A program made the position numbers and the translations under genes. Below are positions 23,391-35,555 of a stretch of 64,000 nt of DNA, piece by piece. The DNA is from Cricetomys ansorgei (taxonomy: Eukaryota > Chordata > Mammalia > Rodentia > Nesomyidae). The stretch covers positions 9,347,001-9,411,000 of the forward strand of contig JAMJFZ010003581.1 of assembly GCA_026225945.1 (NCBI GenBank), written 5' to 3'. Below the pieces are notes generated by a model. That model had not been told where the DNA came from. It worked only from the letters and a program-made list of their open reading frames with translations, and ran no database searches. Within the stretch, counting starts at the first letter, position 1. Each line of letters begins with the position of its first letter.

Positions 23391-23514
23391 GTGTCTTACT
23401 GTGTAGCCCTGGCTTTCCCAGAACTTATTATGCAGACCAGGCTAGCCTCAAACCACAGAGATCTGTCTGCCTCTGCCATCCCCAAGTGCTGGGACTAAAG
23501 GCGAGGCCACCCCC
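23391..23514 (-). repeat. B1 SINE, antisense
   Basis: TTACTGTGTAGCCCTGGC, CAGGCTAGCCTCAAACCAC and AAGTGCTGGGACTAAAGGC. Confidence 0.9.
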
Positions 23515-25453
23515 CTGCACCCCAGTTTAAATCTTACTGTTTAAGCAGTCTTTGTGTAAATCATGAAACTCCTGCATCCAGCCTTGCGCACACTCTGGTA
23601 GCATATGTAACTGCTCACTTGTTACTCCTGGGCACAAAGCTGGATTCTTGGTTGGGGGGGCGCCGTGTGGGGGTGACCCCTAAGGTGATCTCTGGAAGCC
23701 CAAGCTGCCCCTGAGCTGGAGCAGACAGGATATTTCCAGGCCACTCTTGCTTCCTGGAAGCCAGACCACATGGTAGAGGGAGGTGGGGGTGGGATGCAGC
23801 ATAAGTCCAGAAAGATGAATGGGTGGAGGTGCCACCCTACTGGGCAGCACCTGCATGATGACCAGGGGTGGTGTTCCTGGCTGGCATGATCGCCAATGGC
23901 CACCATGAGAAGAGAAGAAGGCTGTGCAGGACTGGATAGGACCTATCCTTCCATCAATGCCTGGGCATGCATCAGGTTTATTCTCTTCACTTTCCCGACA
24001 ACAGAACGTGATACCGAAATCCTGCACAGTGGTACAGCCAGGAGCACCACGATACAGACGGAATTAAGCGCGCCAGGGGTTGACACCAGCAGAATCCTTA
24101 TGTGCTCACGTTTGCTAGGTCATGCATCAGACATTTCGTGAATTTCTTTCAAATGCCCAGCGAAGGAAAGGTAGAATCCTGGGCTTTGGGGGTGCTTACA
24201 TTTTCTTGGGGTAGAAAGACAAACATCAGCTAACTGCAAGAACGTAAATGTGGTTTCCTTGCTGTGAAAGAAAGATAAGGCTTGCCCAGGAGGACTTCAA
24301 GTGAGGAAAAGGCCACTAAAAAAATAAGGGAAGGGTCAAACAAAAGTCTGGAGGAACAGGTTGATGGCCGAGAGGGCCCCAAATGCTGTGTCACACGTGG
24401 GAGGTGTCTGACTTGGAGCCTGAGGAAAGAGGAGGGACAGAAGTCAGGTGAGGCCAGATGATGGTTTGTAGGCCCTGCTGGGAGGCCTGGGAATGTGAGT
24501 CGGGTGGAAAGGAATGATGTAATCTGATTATATTCTCTAAAATATGATTGACAAACACGAAGGGGATTTAACGAAGTTGTCTTGGGATTTCAGGCTTGTG
24601 AGTTTCAAAGTGTCCTGGTTCAATGTGCAGAATACTGAACACGCAGGCCAGGAGATGTCCTGCACTCCACGTAATACAGTTTTGAAAAACCGTCCCGAAC
24701 TGGACATCAGGTAGGGTCTTTAAATAGGCCAGCCTTGGAATCTGTCGGGTGAGGTCTCCAGGACCCCTATTCTGAGGGTGTCTGGTGTTTATACCCTATA
24801 GCTTCTGCCTGCCCGACCCTGGGACTACTCCAGGCTGTGGAGACAGCAAGCGTGGGGTCGGGGTGGAGGGCACGCTCTGCCTAAGAAGGTGACATCCAGC
24901 TCCTGCTTGGTGGTTTTCAGAGGACTCGAAGCAGGCAGGTGGTCCCACACCGTCCCTTAGCGGTCACGAGAGACACTGCACCCGGACGCCGTACCCCATG
25001 CAGACTGTGCCAGGGCTGCAGGGGGCGCAGGAACAGGCTTACGGATTTTTTTCTGCCAGGTGCCAGGTGTTTGGCATCACGGAGATTCAGGCTCCCGGGC
25101 TAACCTCATCCCTGAAGGTCTGACAAGCAAGACACTTGATGAAAGGATGGACGGGGGCGATCCTGCAACCTCGATGGCAGGGAGCGGATGAGCCAACTGC
25201 TGCTCCTTCCTTTGATTGTAAGGTCCAGAGATCCCTGCTTGATGTCAGTTCCAGCCCAGAGCTGGGAACCATTCTCCGTTCTCTGCTGCCTCCCAGTGGG
25301 CACGAATGACATTGACACGGCCAGGCTCCTCAGCCGTCCAAACCGGTATCCAGGAAAGAGATGTGAAACTTCTGTGAAGATCCGGGTACAGAACGTCCCA
25401 GAACTATGCTCACCTCACACCAGGGTCGCTACCCCCAATAAACATTTTCTTAA
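23515..25453. other. Low-repeat intergenic sequence next to the CpG island
   Basis: About 1.9 kb nearly free of recognisable repeats. No coding exon is supported. It contains a CTCF-like motif (25014-25031) and an AATAAA near 25437. It could hold untranslated exons of an island-driven transcript, but nothing in it proves this. Confidence 0.45.
25014..25031 (+). promoter_or_regulatory. CTCF-like motif
   Basis: GGGCTGCAGGGGGCGCAG closely fits the CTCF core (CCA..AGGGGGCGC) and sits outside any repeat, 2-3 kb from the CpG island. Predicted from the motif only. Confidence 0.5.
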
Positions 25454-25582
25454 AGATAGGTCTTACTGTGTAGACATGGCTGTCTTGGAAATCCATATGT
25501 AGACCAGGCTGGCCTCGATTTTTCAGAGATCCCGTCTGTCCCTGCTTCCGGAACGCCTGGATTAAAGGAGAGCACCCCAGTT
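25454..25582 (-). repeat. B1 SINE, antisense
   Basis: GTCTTACTGTGTAGACATGGC through CGCCTGGATTAAAGGAGAGC. Moderately diverged. Confidence 0.85.
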
Positions 25583-25835
25583 CCTGCTCCAACAAGCATT
25601 TACTCACCTACCAAACAACAGGCTATCCGAGAAGTCAAAAGGCTCAGCCATCTGATTCAGAGCACCAGGGTCATGTTTCAACAGTAGAGAACAGACACAA
25701 AACCTCGAGGTTGTTCACGTGTCTACCAGAAAAATAAGAATGCGCATCCTCATAAAAACCCACAAATGGCGGTTCATAGCAGCTGTCTTTCCAACAGTCC
25801 AAAAGAAACGAGCCAGACACCCCCACTTTCCCTGT

Positions 25836-26028
25836 AAAATTTATTTTTAAGAACTGCTCGCTCCATTTGTTTACTTAGGCAAACAGGCCACACACGCCTG
25901 TGGAGGTCAAAGGACGATTTGTGGGAGTCAGTTCTCTCCCTCTACCATGTGGGTCCTGGGGCTTAAATTCAGGTTGTCAGACTTAGTGGCAAGTGGCAAC
26001 ACCCACTGAGCCGCCTCACCAGTGCTCC
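25836..26028 (-). repeat. B3-like SINE, antisense
   Basis: TGGAGGTCAAAGGACGATTTG, CTACCATGTGGGTCCTGGGG and AACACCCACTGAGCCGCC. Confidence 0.85.
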
Positions 26029-26156
26029 CCTTTAAACTTTGCATAGTTATAAGTTCACAGGAAGTTCGAAGACAGTGTGCAGAGGTCGTCCCAGGTCCTC
26101 TGTACACAGATGTTTTACCATCACAGAGGTGACCCCACTGCTACCTTTTGTTTTGA

Positions 26157-26157
<1 letters not shown>

Positions 26158-26193
<36 letters not shown>

Positions 26194-26330
26194 AGGCATG
26201 GTCTCACTACGTAGCGCTGGCTGTCCTGGAACTTGCTATGTAGGCTAGGGTAGCCTTGAACTCACAGAGATCCGCCTGCCTCTGCCTCTCAAGTGCTGGG
26301 ATTAAAGGGGAGCACCACCACACCACGATG
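26158..26330 (-). repeat. B1 SINE, antisense, with T~33 tail
   Basis: The long T-run (26158-26190) is the poly(A) tail of the antisense B1 that follows (GGTCTCACTACGTAGCGC to AAGTGCTGGGATTAAAGG). The nearly pure tail implies a fairly recent insertion. Confidence 0.93.
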
Positions 26331-26699
26331 ATCGCCTCATTGATACCCTTTCTAGTCAAACCCGCTCCTCTCTCTCCAAACATTGGGGCCAAGCTTTTGT
26401 GAGACTCTAAGCATAGTTTCGGGGTTGGTACGGTGAGTGACAAGTTACAGGTGGGACACAGAGTAGGGCTTCAGTGGTCTGGGTTAAGCTGGAGGGGGTG
26501 ATTGAGACCAGAACACACTTGTCATTAAAACATCAAGGAACCAGTAAAGACTCAAGACACAGAAGCTAGGCCCCCTCAAAGGCGACTGGCAGTAGCCTGT
26601 GACAGTAGCTTTGGTCAGGACAGCGCATGCCCATCCTGTGCTGCCCAGGGGCGTGCCTCCTCTGAAGTCCAAGTTTCCTGTTGCTTAAACTGCATTAGA

Positions 26700-26800
26700 A
26701 ACGTTTCTGCCTTTCCCAGCATGTAACTCAGGCTGGCCTCAAATTTGTCATCCTCCTGCCTCAGCCTGTCAAGTCCTGGGATTATAGGTGTGCACCTGTA
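26700..26800 (-). repeat. B1/B4-like fragment, antisense
   Basis: CAGGCTGGCCTCAAATTTGTC and GTCCTGGGATTATAGGTGTGC, an old 7SL-like right half. Confidence 0.7.
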
Positions 26801-26929
26801 ATGACCTTGCTTGTTTGCTTCTTTTTTCAAACCTGTGTTCACCTTCCATTACTATGACTGGTGTTCAACTGATTTTCTCCCTTCCTTTTATTCAGCCCTG
26901 GACCTGAATTTAGGGAATGGTGTCACTAC

Positions 26930-26930
<1 letters not shown>

Positions 26931-26967
<37 letters not shown>
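26931..26967. repeat. (GT)n microsatellite
   Basis: About 18 GT units. Confidence 0.95.
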
Positions 26968-26972
<5 letters not shown>

Positions 26973-27103
26973 TCCCACATCAGTTAAACCTCTCTGGAAT
27001 CGCTTCACAGAGACCGTGCCCTAGGTAACCCCCAAGCCAGCCAAGTTAGCAATGAAGGTGACCCCTCCCACGATCTAACATCTTCCTACCAAGCTCCACA
27101 TAT

Positions 27104-27276
27104 TAATTTTTAGAAATGTTTTCAGTGTGCGTGTTTTGTTTTACACATGAGGTTGCCAGAGGAAAACTGTTGGGAGTCCGTTTTCTCCTTTCACCATGTG
27201 GGTCCTGGGGATTGAACTCAGGTCGTCATGCTTGGCGGCAAGCGCCTTTCCCTGCTGAGCCATCTCATAGGCCCAA
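27104..27276 (-). repeat. B3-like SINE, antisense
   Basis: ACACATGAGGTTGCCAGAGG, CACCATGTGGGTCCTGGGG, GAACTCAGGTCGTCATGC and CTGCTGAGCCATCTC. Confidence 0.88.
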
Positions 27277-27439
27277 TTTCTACCTCTTAATGATTCTTCC
27301 ATTTCCTAATGGCACGAACGCTTCATATGTGGTCTTTTGAGAAATGTTTTGGAGCCAAATTATAGCATTTAAAACATTCATAATGTGTAAAATAAGGACT
27401 AAAACACAAAGGTCTCCTTTGCAACTCTTGTCTTAACTT

Positions 27440-27471
27440 GGACAGACAGACAGACACACATACACACCACA

Positions 27472-27511
<40 letters not shown>
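27440..27511. repeat. (CAGA)n-(CA)n microsatellite
   Basis: GACAGACAGACA passing into CA repeats. Confidence 0.95.
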
Positions 27512-27512
27512 G

Positions 27513-27893
27513 ACTCCATTGGTGGCTGATTGATCTTCTCTATCAACTTCTCTGGATTTAGAATCACCTAGAAGACATACTCCTGCACAAATCTGTGAGG
27601 GCATTCACAGGAAAGCTTAACTGAGGCGCAAAGACCCGCCTCAGGGGGTTTGTTGGGTGGCACCATCCAGTGACCTGGAGTCCTGGACGGCAAAACGTGG
27701 AGGAGAGCTGAGCACCAGCACTGTCTCTTTCTGCTTCCTGTGATGGTGAGCTGCCTCCCACTCCCGCTGCTGTGCCCTCCCACTGCAATGGACCAGATCC
27801 TCCAAATGTGAGCCAAAACAAACCCTCCTTCCTTTAAAAGTTGCTTTTGTCAGGTATTTTGTTACAGCAATGAGAAAAGCAACCAATACAATG
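27513..27893 (+). repeat. LTR/MaLR-like muroid repeat, near full length
   Basis: Starts near GGTGGCTGATTGATCTTCTC, carries GCTGAGCACCAGCACTG, and ends GAGCCAAAACAAACCC, GTTGCTTTTGTCAGG and CAGCAATGAGAAAAGC, the typical 3' end of this family. Confidence 0.7.
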
Positions 27894-27935
27894 TTGCAGC
27901 TCCACACACAGTGTCTGTAGACACCCAGTCTCCAT

Positions 27936-27969
<34 letters not shown>
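27936..27969. repeat. (CTAT)n microsatellite
   Basis: Eight CTAT units directly before an antisense B1. Confidence 0.95.
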
Positions 27970-28105
27970 GACAGGGCCTCACCATGTAGCCCTGGCTCTC
28001 CCAGGACTCTGTATGTAGATCAGGCTGGCCTCGAACTCACAGAGACCCGCCTGCCTCTGCCTCCCAAGTGCTGGGACTAAAGGCGTGTGCCACCATGCCT
28101 GGCTT
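27970..28105 (-). repeat. B1 SINE, antisense
   Basis: GACAGGGCCTCACCATGTAGC through GTGTGCCACCATGCCTGGC. One of the least diverged B1 copies here. Confidence 0.95.
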
Positions 28106-28259
28106 TCATCTCCATTTTAACAGGCATGCAAACGTGTTACTTAGCGGTTTAGTTTTTCTGAAAATCAACTATGCCCTGGTGACCTGACTCACGCCTGTTG
28201 GTGCACACAGACCCGCACGGCACCCTCTGATGGAGTCGTGGCCTCATTTATCATCTCCT

Positions 28260-28800
28260 TCTCCATTCGTGGCCATTTGATTGGCTTCTAAGCATGACTA
28301 CCATATACAAGGCCATAACAAGTAACTTTTATATCTGTCTCTTTGTGCACACATCCTCCCCCTCCTTAGTCGCCAGAAGCGGAACTGTCTGCAGGAAGTG
28401 GACGTACATGTAATAGTCTGATGAATCTGGCTGAACTGATCTCCTAAGGATGAATTTATATTCCCACTGACAGCTTTTGAGACTATGAATTTTCTCACCA
28501 CTACTACCATCACTGCTGGGAATAGCCACTCTTTTAAACTGTTAGTAATTTGATGGGTGCAAAATGATCTGCTCATTGTTGTTTCTAATTTGCATTTCCC
28601 ATTTACTGATAAAGTCGATCTCATCTTTCATATAGTAACTTTCTGCGTACGTTTCTTCGGATGGCAGCTTCTATTGTCCTGTTTCCTCTGCTCAGTTGTC
28701 ACCTCTTATTTATCGATCCCACAGTATCCGTTGCATTCTGGGCAATAATCTTTGTGTATCGTAAGCAACACTATTTAATATCTTCTCTGGTATCTTTTGA
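28260..28800 (-). mobile_element. Ancient L1 (L1M-type) 3' fragment
   Basis: Phrases such as TTTCTAATTTGCATTTCCCA, ACTGATAAAGTCG and ATAGTAACTTTCTGCG match the antisense of old mammalian L1 3' regions. Heavily diverged, no open frame. Confidence 0.6.
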
Positions 28801-28814
28801 CATATGAATGTTTT

Positions 28815-29012
28815 TCAGGGGACTGAGGAGGTGGCTTGGGTAAAGGGCTTGCTATTCGAGCATGTGAACTTGAGTTCGATCCCCAGCACTGGCATAAAAG
28901 CCAGGCATGCAGAGTATTCTTATAGTCCATTCCGAGGAGGTGGAGACAGGGGGTCTCCAGGGCTCATTGGCCAGACAATTCAAGTTGTAGTGAAAGACCT
29001 TGCTTTAAAGAA
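28815..29012 (+). repeat. B4/RSINE-like composite
   Basis: ID-like head (GGCTTGGGTAAAGGGCTTGC, GAGTTCGATCCCCAGCAC) joined to a B1-like right half with AGGAGGTGGAGACAGGGGG. Confidence 0.75.
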
Positions 29013-29017
29013 CTGGG

Positions 29018-29205
29018 GAGACTGGGGAGTGGCTGAGTGGACAAAACCCTTGCCAGAATGAAGACCAGAGTTTGGTCAATAAAAGCTAGGCAGACACTGT
29101 AACTGCCTATAACCCCAGCTTCCAGGAGGCAGGAAAGGGTCTCTCTAGAGCAGGCTGGCCTAACTAGACAGTGGAACTGTTGAGTCTTGGCTCAAAACGA
29201 CCGTT
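29018..29205 (+). repeat. B4/RSINE-like composite, diverged
   Basis: Second tandem copy: GGGAGTGGCTGAGTGGACAA head, CTGCCTATAACCCCAGCTTCC right half. Confidence 0.6.
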
Positions 29206-30744
29206 TCTCAGGTGGAATCCTCGGTTGATCTTTCTCTCTGGCACTCTGGAGGGAGCTGTCTGGAGGTAAGGTCTGTATTCCCTCTGGGGTCATATGGGGT
29301 CGTATGAGTTTCTCTCATTGCCTCAGGGTGGCCTAGGGGTGATTCTTGGTGAACTGATGGCTGCTAGGAGCACTGTACCTCCTGCTGGTGTGCCCAACTC
29401 ATCCCTTGGAACCCAGATAGCAGAGCAGCAGAGCCAGATCCAAGTCTGCAGTCCCTGGGGGTGTACTGTACTCCTGCTGTGTGCTCGGGGCTGGTGACCT
29501 CCTGGTTCTGGGGATTTGCTCAGCTTCCTGTGTGCATCGGTCCCGACTACAGACACTCACTCTGTTCTCAGGCTCAGCTGTGTCTCCTCAGGACTCAGGT
29601 TAGAGGCCTGCAGGGCTGCACACATCAGAATAAAGCTGACTCTCTGCTGACCCTCTCCTGCCTGGCCCTCCGCTATCCTGCCTGTCCTTCTCCCCGGCCT
29701 GCCTCTGTTGTCTAAGGCTCACACACGTCGTTGGATGAAGCAATAGGAGAGATGTCTTCCCCACTAGACTTACGTGTGATGTGGCCCCTGGGAGTTGGCC
29801 TGGCTCCTCAGTGCTTCTTGAGCACTGAGCATCGGAGGAGGAGAAAGAATATAGGCTGGCTCAAGGCCTTGTTGGAGAAAGTGGGAGGCCTGGGGAGGTC
29901 AGCATAGCTCTCCCTCCAGGTGCATGGAGCACCCTTGGGCCTTGAAATGACTCAACTCTACCTCTCCTTGGCAGCCTCAGGAAACTCCTGGGTTCTTTGC
30001 CACCTCTTTGCCTGGCTTCCCCTGTGAGCCCCAAGCAAGTTCGTGGAAGGAACTGTAGTCCACACAAATGTCACGTTAAGTTCCCCTGCCATTTCCTGGG
30101 CCATGGTTTTATCCATCTGCCCTAGAAAGACAGACAGGCTGACAGAGAGGACAGGTGTGTGAACACTGGCTACTGACAAATTCCATCGCACACTACAGGA
30201 CTCATAATACCTGCCAGGCAGGGAAGGGGAGGAGAGGGGCGAGGAGGAGAGAGGAGGGAAGGCTAAAATCTAGCTACATTCAGAATCATGTTCAGGCAAG
30301 GACTGGGCATAGGTGGCAGAGTGAAACCCAGGAGCAAAGAGCAAAGATCGAGCTGCGGTGAGGGGCATGGGCTGGTTCAGTTGGGGATGCTTCACCTAAT
30401 AAGCTCAGCTGGACCACTAGCTCCCTAGGCTGGCCCCCCTTGCTAATGAACTAGAAATCCTTGCTGGAAAAAGAAAGGTGAGAGAATCAGACTTATCTTT
30501 CCTTTATTAATATTCATGCATAATTTGCCAAAAGCAGAGATTCAACCCCCCTCCCCCAGGAAATTCTGTGGGGGATGGACTCATTTCAGAGGTCTGCTGA
30601 GCAGCGCTAAGTTCAGGACCACTGAGACACGGCTGCATCACTGGGCTTTGAAGGGTTACATTACCTATGGAGGAGCCCAGGAGCAACTCAAGCTATGGTG
30701 TTTGTCAGGGCAACTCAGGACACAGGAGTGGGGCTACTGCACAT
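29206..30744. other. Unassigned intergenic sequence
   Basis: The 29.2-29.72 kb part ends with ATCAGAATAAAGCTGACTCTC followed by pyrimidine-rich DNA, which resembles an LTR or 3' UTR terminus, but I cannot name the family. The remainder shows no gene or clear repeat. Confidence 0.4.
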
Positions 30745-30875
30745 GCAGTAGGAACTGCACATGCCTTTAATCCTAACACTGGGAGGCAGAGGCAAACAGC
30801 CATCTGTGAGTCTGGTCTACCTAGAGAGTTCTGGGCCAGTTAGGGCTATATAGTGAGGAGAGGGGGGTGGAGAGG

Positions 30876-30907
<32 letters not shown>

Positions 30908-30908
30908 C
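30745..30908 (+). repeat. B1 SINE, 5'-truncated, with (GA)n tail
   Basis: CATGCCTTTAATCCTAACACTGG to GGGCTATATAGTGAG, then (GA)n at 30862-30908. Confidence 0.8.
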
Positions 30909-31221
30909 TCTCTGGGGATGGCTGGGGAGGTGGTGCATTCTCCTAATCTGTAGGAGACTCAGAGGAGCACTTTCCTGTAATATCCCCTGAGGCAGGTCAT
31001 CTGTCTAATTAGCACAGAGAAGCAGGATGCTCGACCACCTGAGCTCAGGGACCAGGCGCTCCTCTCACTTCTGTATTTTTAACTCCCTGCATTTTTTAAT
31101 GCAGAAGTATTTTAAAATAAATTGCAGTATCCTGACATTTTTGTCCTTAAATAATTCACTGGACGTCTCTAAAGAAAGAGCTCCTTGCTACATAGCAAAT
31201 GAGTGCAGTCAAGTCATTGCT

Positions 31222-31602
31222 GATATATATATGTGTGTGTGTGTGTATGTATGTTTATATGTATATATATGCATACATTTATATGTATATATGTATATGC
31301 ATGTATATATTTACATATATGTATGCATATAAACTGTGTATAGATATGCATATGTATATATGTATATGTATGTATATATGTATACACATGTTTCTATATA
31401 TGCATGCATACATATATGTGTATATGTATGTGTATGTATGTTTATGTATATATGTATATACGTACATGTATATATATGTATGTGTGTATATGTATGTATA
31501 TACATATGTGTATGTATGTCTATGTGCATATATACATGTATATGTATGAATGTATGTATATGTATGCATATATATGTATATTTATGTGTATTATGTATAT
31601 AT
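31222..31602. repeat. ~380-bp (TATG)n/(TA)n tract
   Basis: Alternating purine-pyrimidine array of TATATG, TGTA and CATA units. Open frames on both strands through it are low-complexity Tyr/Met/Cys/Ile or His/Thr translations and not genes. Confidence 0.96.
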
Positions 31603-33139
31603 AGCTCACATTTCTCAAGGCTTGTTTCTGGGTCTGAGCTCACATTTATTCTGCAAGGATGCCCAAGGGCCACATGCAGGGGGCAGAAGCCTATCCCACC
31701 ACTGAGCCACTGTTTGCTTGTACCACTTGGGTGTGAATATCTGTCACTGTGTAGCCTCGGATGACTTGGGTTGTTGATGTGCTAGAGAGGGTGAGGAGAC
31801 ACCACTCCCAAATACACTGGCTGGAAGCCGGGGACACCAAATAGAAGGCACCTGGGGAATAGAGGCTCAGAGAGGGGCTTTCTCTGAACTGCTGTAACAG
31901 CCTCTGGGAGGAGCCATGGCATCCGTCTCCACCCAAAAGCGTCTCAGAAGAGGATGAGACCGGTGTACATCATGCCAAGAAGTACTTTTTCACAGGTTCT
32001 CACCTGCTATTTCCCAGAATTCCCCTGAAGTGTACCCCAGGAAGTAGGCATACAGCCTTGCTCTGCTTGGGTCATTTGCTTTTTCTTTCCTGTCACATGC
32101 ACAATAAACATAACATTAAATGTCTTGGGCAGATTTTTCTTCCTTCTTGGGGACCAAACTCTGGTCCTCATGAAAGTTAGGTAAGCAGTCTATCATGGAG
32201 CCATGCTCCTTTCCTTACCAGGAAACTTCAGCGAAAGGGGAGAGGGGCCCAGGAATCAAGGCATGCTGGAGACTGTCTCTGAGATTGGATCCAGAGCTCA
32301 AGGGAAAGGACAGAATGAGGTGGCAGGAGAGATGAGGTAGCAAGGGGGGGATGAGGGATGAGGCAGCAGGAGGGATGAGGGATGAGGTGGCAGGATCAGT
32401 GGGGTCATGAGCCCCATGCAGTTCAAGAGACATCTGGATGTGGTTAAGAGGATTGAACCAGAAAGGCCAGTGGTGGTTGGATTGGGGTTCGAGTGGGCTG
32501 TCACTCATGTTGACCTTCTAGTTGGGGTGTGGGGCAGGAAGATGACAGAAGAAGGGGATAATGAACAGAGAGGCCAGGGGCTGAGGAAGATGGTGTCTGA
32601 GTCTACATGGGTCCAAGATCAGCAAGAATTATGGCAGGAGCAGCAAGAGAACAGAGCCTATGAGGTCTTGAACAAGAAGTGCCTGGGTGGTGTAGTGGCG
32701 GCGATGACACTGGTACCACTTATGCCATAGTTTCTTTGGGGCTCACAGAGACTGAAGCCACAGACACAGAACCTTGCAGGATCCCCTAAATACATCTTAT
32801 GGCCGTCTGGATTGGTGTTCTTGAAAATTTCTACAGACTAGAGTGGGGGTGGGGGTGGGGCTCTCTGACCCTTTTACCTGCCCTTGAGATCCTTTGGCTT
32901 CTGTCAGGTTGCCTGGCCCACCCTTGATGTACGGATTGATGCCTGGCTTTGTTCCATCCTGCTATGCCATGCCCTGATTGTACTGTAATCCTGGGGGGAT
33001 GGTTCTTTTCTGGGGAGAAGCAGATAGAGGGATGTTTGTGGATGGTGATGGGAGTTAGATCTGGGGGAGAGGGGAGATGGGAGGGAGGGGAGAGAGGGGC
33101 TGGGATATATTGAATAAGTTTTTGAGAGAAGAAAAATTT
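31603..33139. other. Unassigned, with G-rich minisatellite
   Basis: At 32290-32400 there are imperfect copies of a GGATGAGG(T/C)(A/G)GCAGGAG-like unit. The rest has no supported gene. The 107-codon frame at 32407-32730 lacks a domain or a good start. Confidence 0.45.
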
Positions 33140-33376
33140 AAAAAAAAAAAAGGAAAGAAAGCAGGCTGAGCAACCATGAGCCAGTGAGCAGCACTCCTCC
33201 ATGACCTCTGCATCAGTTCCTGAATTCAGGTTCCTGCCTGCCTTGAGTTCCTGTCCTGACTTCCTCCAGTGATGGACTATGGTGTGGAAGGGTAAGCTAA
33301 ATAAACCCTCTCCACCTTAAGTTTCTTTTGGTCATGGTGTTTCATCACAGCAATGATAACCCTAACTATGACAAGT
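33140..33376 (+). repeat. LTR/MaLR-like muroid repeat, 3' half
   Basis: AGCAGCACTCCTCCATGACC, GAGTTCCTGTCCTGACTTCC, GGTCATGGTGTTTCATCACAGC and CCCTAACTATGACAAG. Complement of the family at 11.8 kb. Confidence 0.75.
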
Positions 33377-33579
33377 AGAAATAGGGCTGACCTCAGGGAT
33401 TCACGAGGTCTCACCGGGGTCGACTCTGGGTGACCATGTTGGTGAGCAGAGAGAACATGGATACGGAGTCAACCCCTCTGTCTTCCTTTCCTGAGCTCGG
33501 CAATTATAGATCCGCAGGACCATTATTTGGCTAAGAGATACAAAATGTAAAACTGAACATTTGGCTGGATATAGTCGGG

Positions 33580-33712
33580 GCTGGCAGCTGTATGTGGTGG
33601 TGCATGTTCTTAATCCCAGCCCTTGAGAGGCAGAAGCAGGTGGATCTCTGTGAGTTTGAGACCAACATGCTCTACAAAGGGAGTTCCAGGACAGCCAGGG
33701 CTACACAGGGCC
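33580..33712 (+). repeat. B1 SINE
   Basis: TATGTGGTGGTGCATGTTC, CAGGTGGATCTCTGTGAG and CCAGGACAGCCAGGGC, truncated before the usual A-tail. Confidence 0.9.
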
Positions 33713-34311
33713 CACTCATGGGCAGGTACCCACACTTCACAGAGAATGTCTGCCCTGCACCACCTGACTTCCAGCACCTTTGAGTGTGCCCAGGAACCTG
33801 GAGAACAAGGTCAAGGGCATACATAGAGTTTGCCCCCACCCCCACCAGGCCTCTGGCCACAGTGCTACCCACTCAACAGTTCCCATCACTCCCTTCTTCC
33901 CTCCTCACCTGGGAACAGTAGCCGCAGCAGCAGAGGTGAGAGTGGGGACCTCCAGGCCATGTGGCCCTCTTCCAGGAGCTGTTGGGAGGGACACAGGGGA
34001 ATAGGGGACAGGCAGAGAGGGAATTGGAGTTGGAGAGGCCTGACTTTGGGGGCCTCTTCCAGCACCTCTGTAACAAGGACAAATGAAAAGGATCCAGGCC
34101 TGGGTAGGGGAAGGGAGAGAGCTTGGAGAGCAGATTCAGTAGGCCAAAGGACACAGGAGCCTCCAGCTATGGGCAGGTCCCAGGTCTCAGGTCCCAGGTC
34201 TCTGTAGAAGGTGCTTTCTCTTTTCTGTGCCCAGCTGCCCCTCTGTGCTGGATTTCCTGAAGTGGGGAGGAGCTTTTTTTTTTTTTTTTTTTCTGTCTCA
34301 GCCTGCCTTAC
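33713..34311. other. Unassigned sequence with T~20 run
   Basis: Contains short direct repeats GGTCCCAGGTCTCAGGTCCC (34176-34201) and a T-run (34273-34292). No supported gene; open frames on both strands are unremarkable. Confidence 0.4.
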
Positions 34312-34831
34312 TGTGTGGCTCAGCAAAGAAGACAAGGAGCAGGGAGGCATTTTCATAGCTGCAAACCCTGCAGGACCTCAGCAGATGGAACCACCTGTTC
34401 CGGAAAGCACCAGACTGGACAGTAGGACCTCAGGTGTTCCATTGATACAAAACTCTGCCCCCTTATCCAAAGGCCTATTTGCATAATGAAGAAAACCTGT
34501 AGCCTAGTCTTGTCCCACAATTCTTTAGCAGCTGGGCTATGTTGCCTTTACGGCGGGACCTCAAGACCTAAGGGAAGTGTTCTCTCCTTGTTGCCAGAGA
34601 CTGGAAGAGAGGGCCACAAGAATTACTTCACAACAACTTTGCTCTTCTACGGGGGCTCTGCCAGAGCAGTGAGCAGGTGCAGATCATGAGAAGGCAACCA
34701 TCTCTTAAACACAGCTTTACATAAAGCCAACACCTGCAAATAATACAAACTGTCAAGGCTTAGGCAGCCCTTCCCCCAACAATATACAAAACAATTATTA
34801 AAACATAACTAGAAATAAACTTCTCCAATAC
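34312..34831 (-). repeat. Solo LTR of the 16-kb element family
   Basis: Both edges match the LTRs at 16.2/17.4 kb (GTGTGGCTCAGCAAAG and ACAATTATTAAAACATAACTAG). It is about 200 bp longer because of an extra central segment (about 34450-34680). No internal region accompanies it. Confidence 0.7.
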
Positions 34832-35354
34832 TGCCTGCCTCGAAAGCTAAGGAGAAACGACTTGAAATTGAGCTGCAGGTCCATCCGGGCACTTTAGGTC
34901 TGATTACGTACCCCAAGGCTCACTGTCCCAGGGATGGACAGAGATTTCATGGCCAGGCTGGTGGGTCACTGTTTCCAGGGATGGTCTAAGTCTTCACGCT
35001 ATACTTCAGGTGAGTCATCCATCCTGGGGTGATTTGTGGGTGTCAAAGAGAAGGTGGGGTGGTGGTGGTGGGGAGGACATAAGAGAGTCAATCCCAGGAA
35101 AGAGGTGTATGCAGAGTTCCCAGAAAAGGTGAGGGCATTTGGAGAGAGCCCTGAGGTGGGGGGGTTCTCAGAGGAGACAGTGGGAGGAGGGGACAGAGAG
35201 GTAGGGGAGAGGGCACCCAGGAACCCGATTGGACTCACCTCTGTATGTTCAACTCCACCATCTGTGCACACGAGAGACATAAACCTAAACAGAATAAAAA
35301 CTTGAGTTTTTTTTATTAGTGATTTAATTTTCTAAAAAAGATGTGATTCACAGG

Positions 35355-35555
35355 GGTAGGGAGGTGCAGTGGGTAGTGCCCGCCTAGCATGAGCGAAGCT
35401 GCAGGTTTAACCTGGCATGGTGGGGCAGGCTTATAATCTCAGCACTCGGGAGGTCGAGGCAGAGAGAGCAGCCTTGGTTGCATAACTAGATGGAGACCAG
35501 CCTGGGTTATATGAGAATTTGTCTCAGAGCAACAACAAAAACAACAAAACAGGAC
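35355..35555 (+). repeat. B4 (ID-B1) composite SINE
   Basis: Diverged ID-like head (TGGGTAGTGCCCGCCTAGC) joined to a B1-like half (CAGCACTCGGGAGGTCGAGG) and an AACAACAAAAAC tail. Confidence 0.7.

Noticed and set aside
31199..31764. Tyr/Met/Cys-rich open frames on both strands
   Set aside because: Translations of the TATG/TATA tract.
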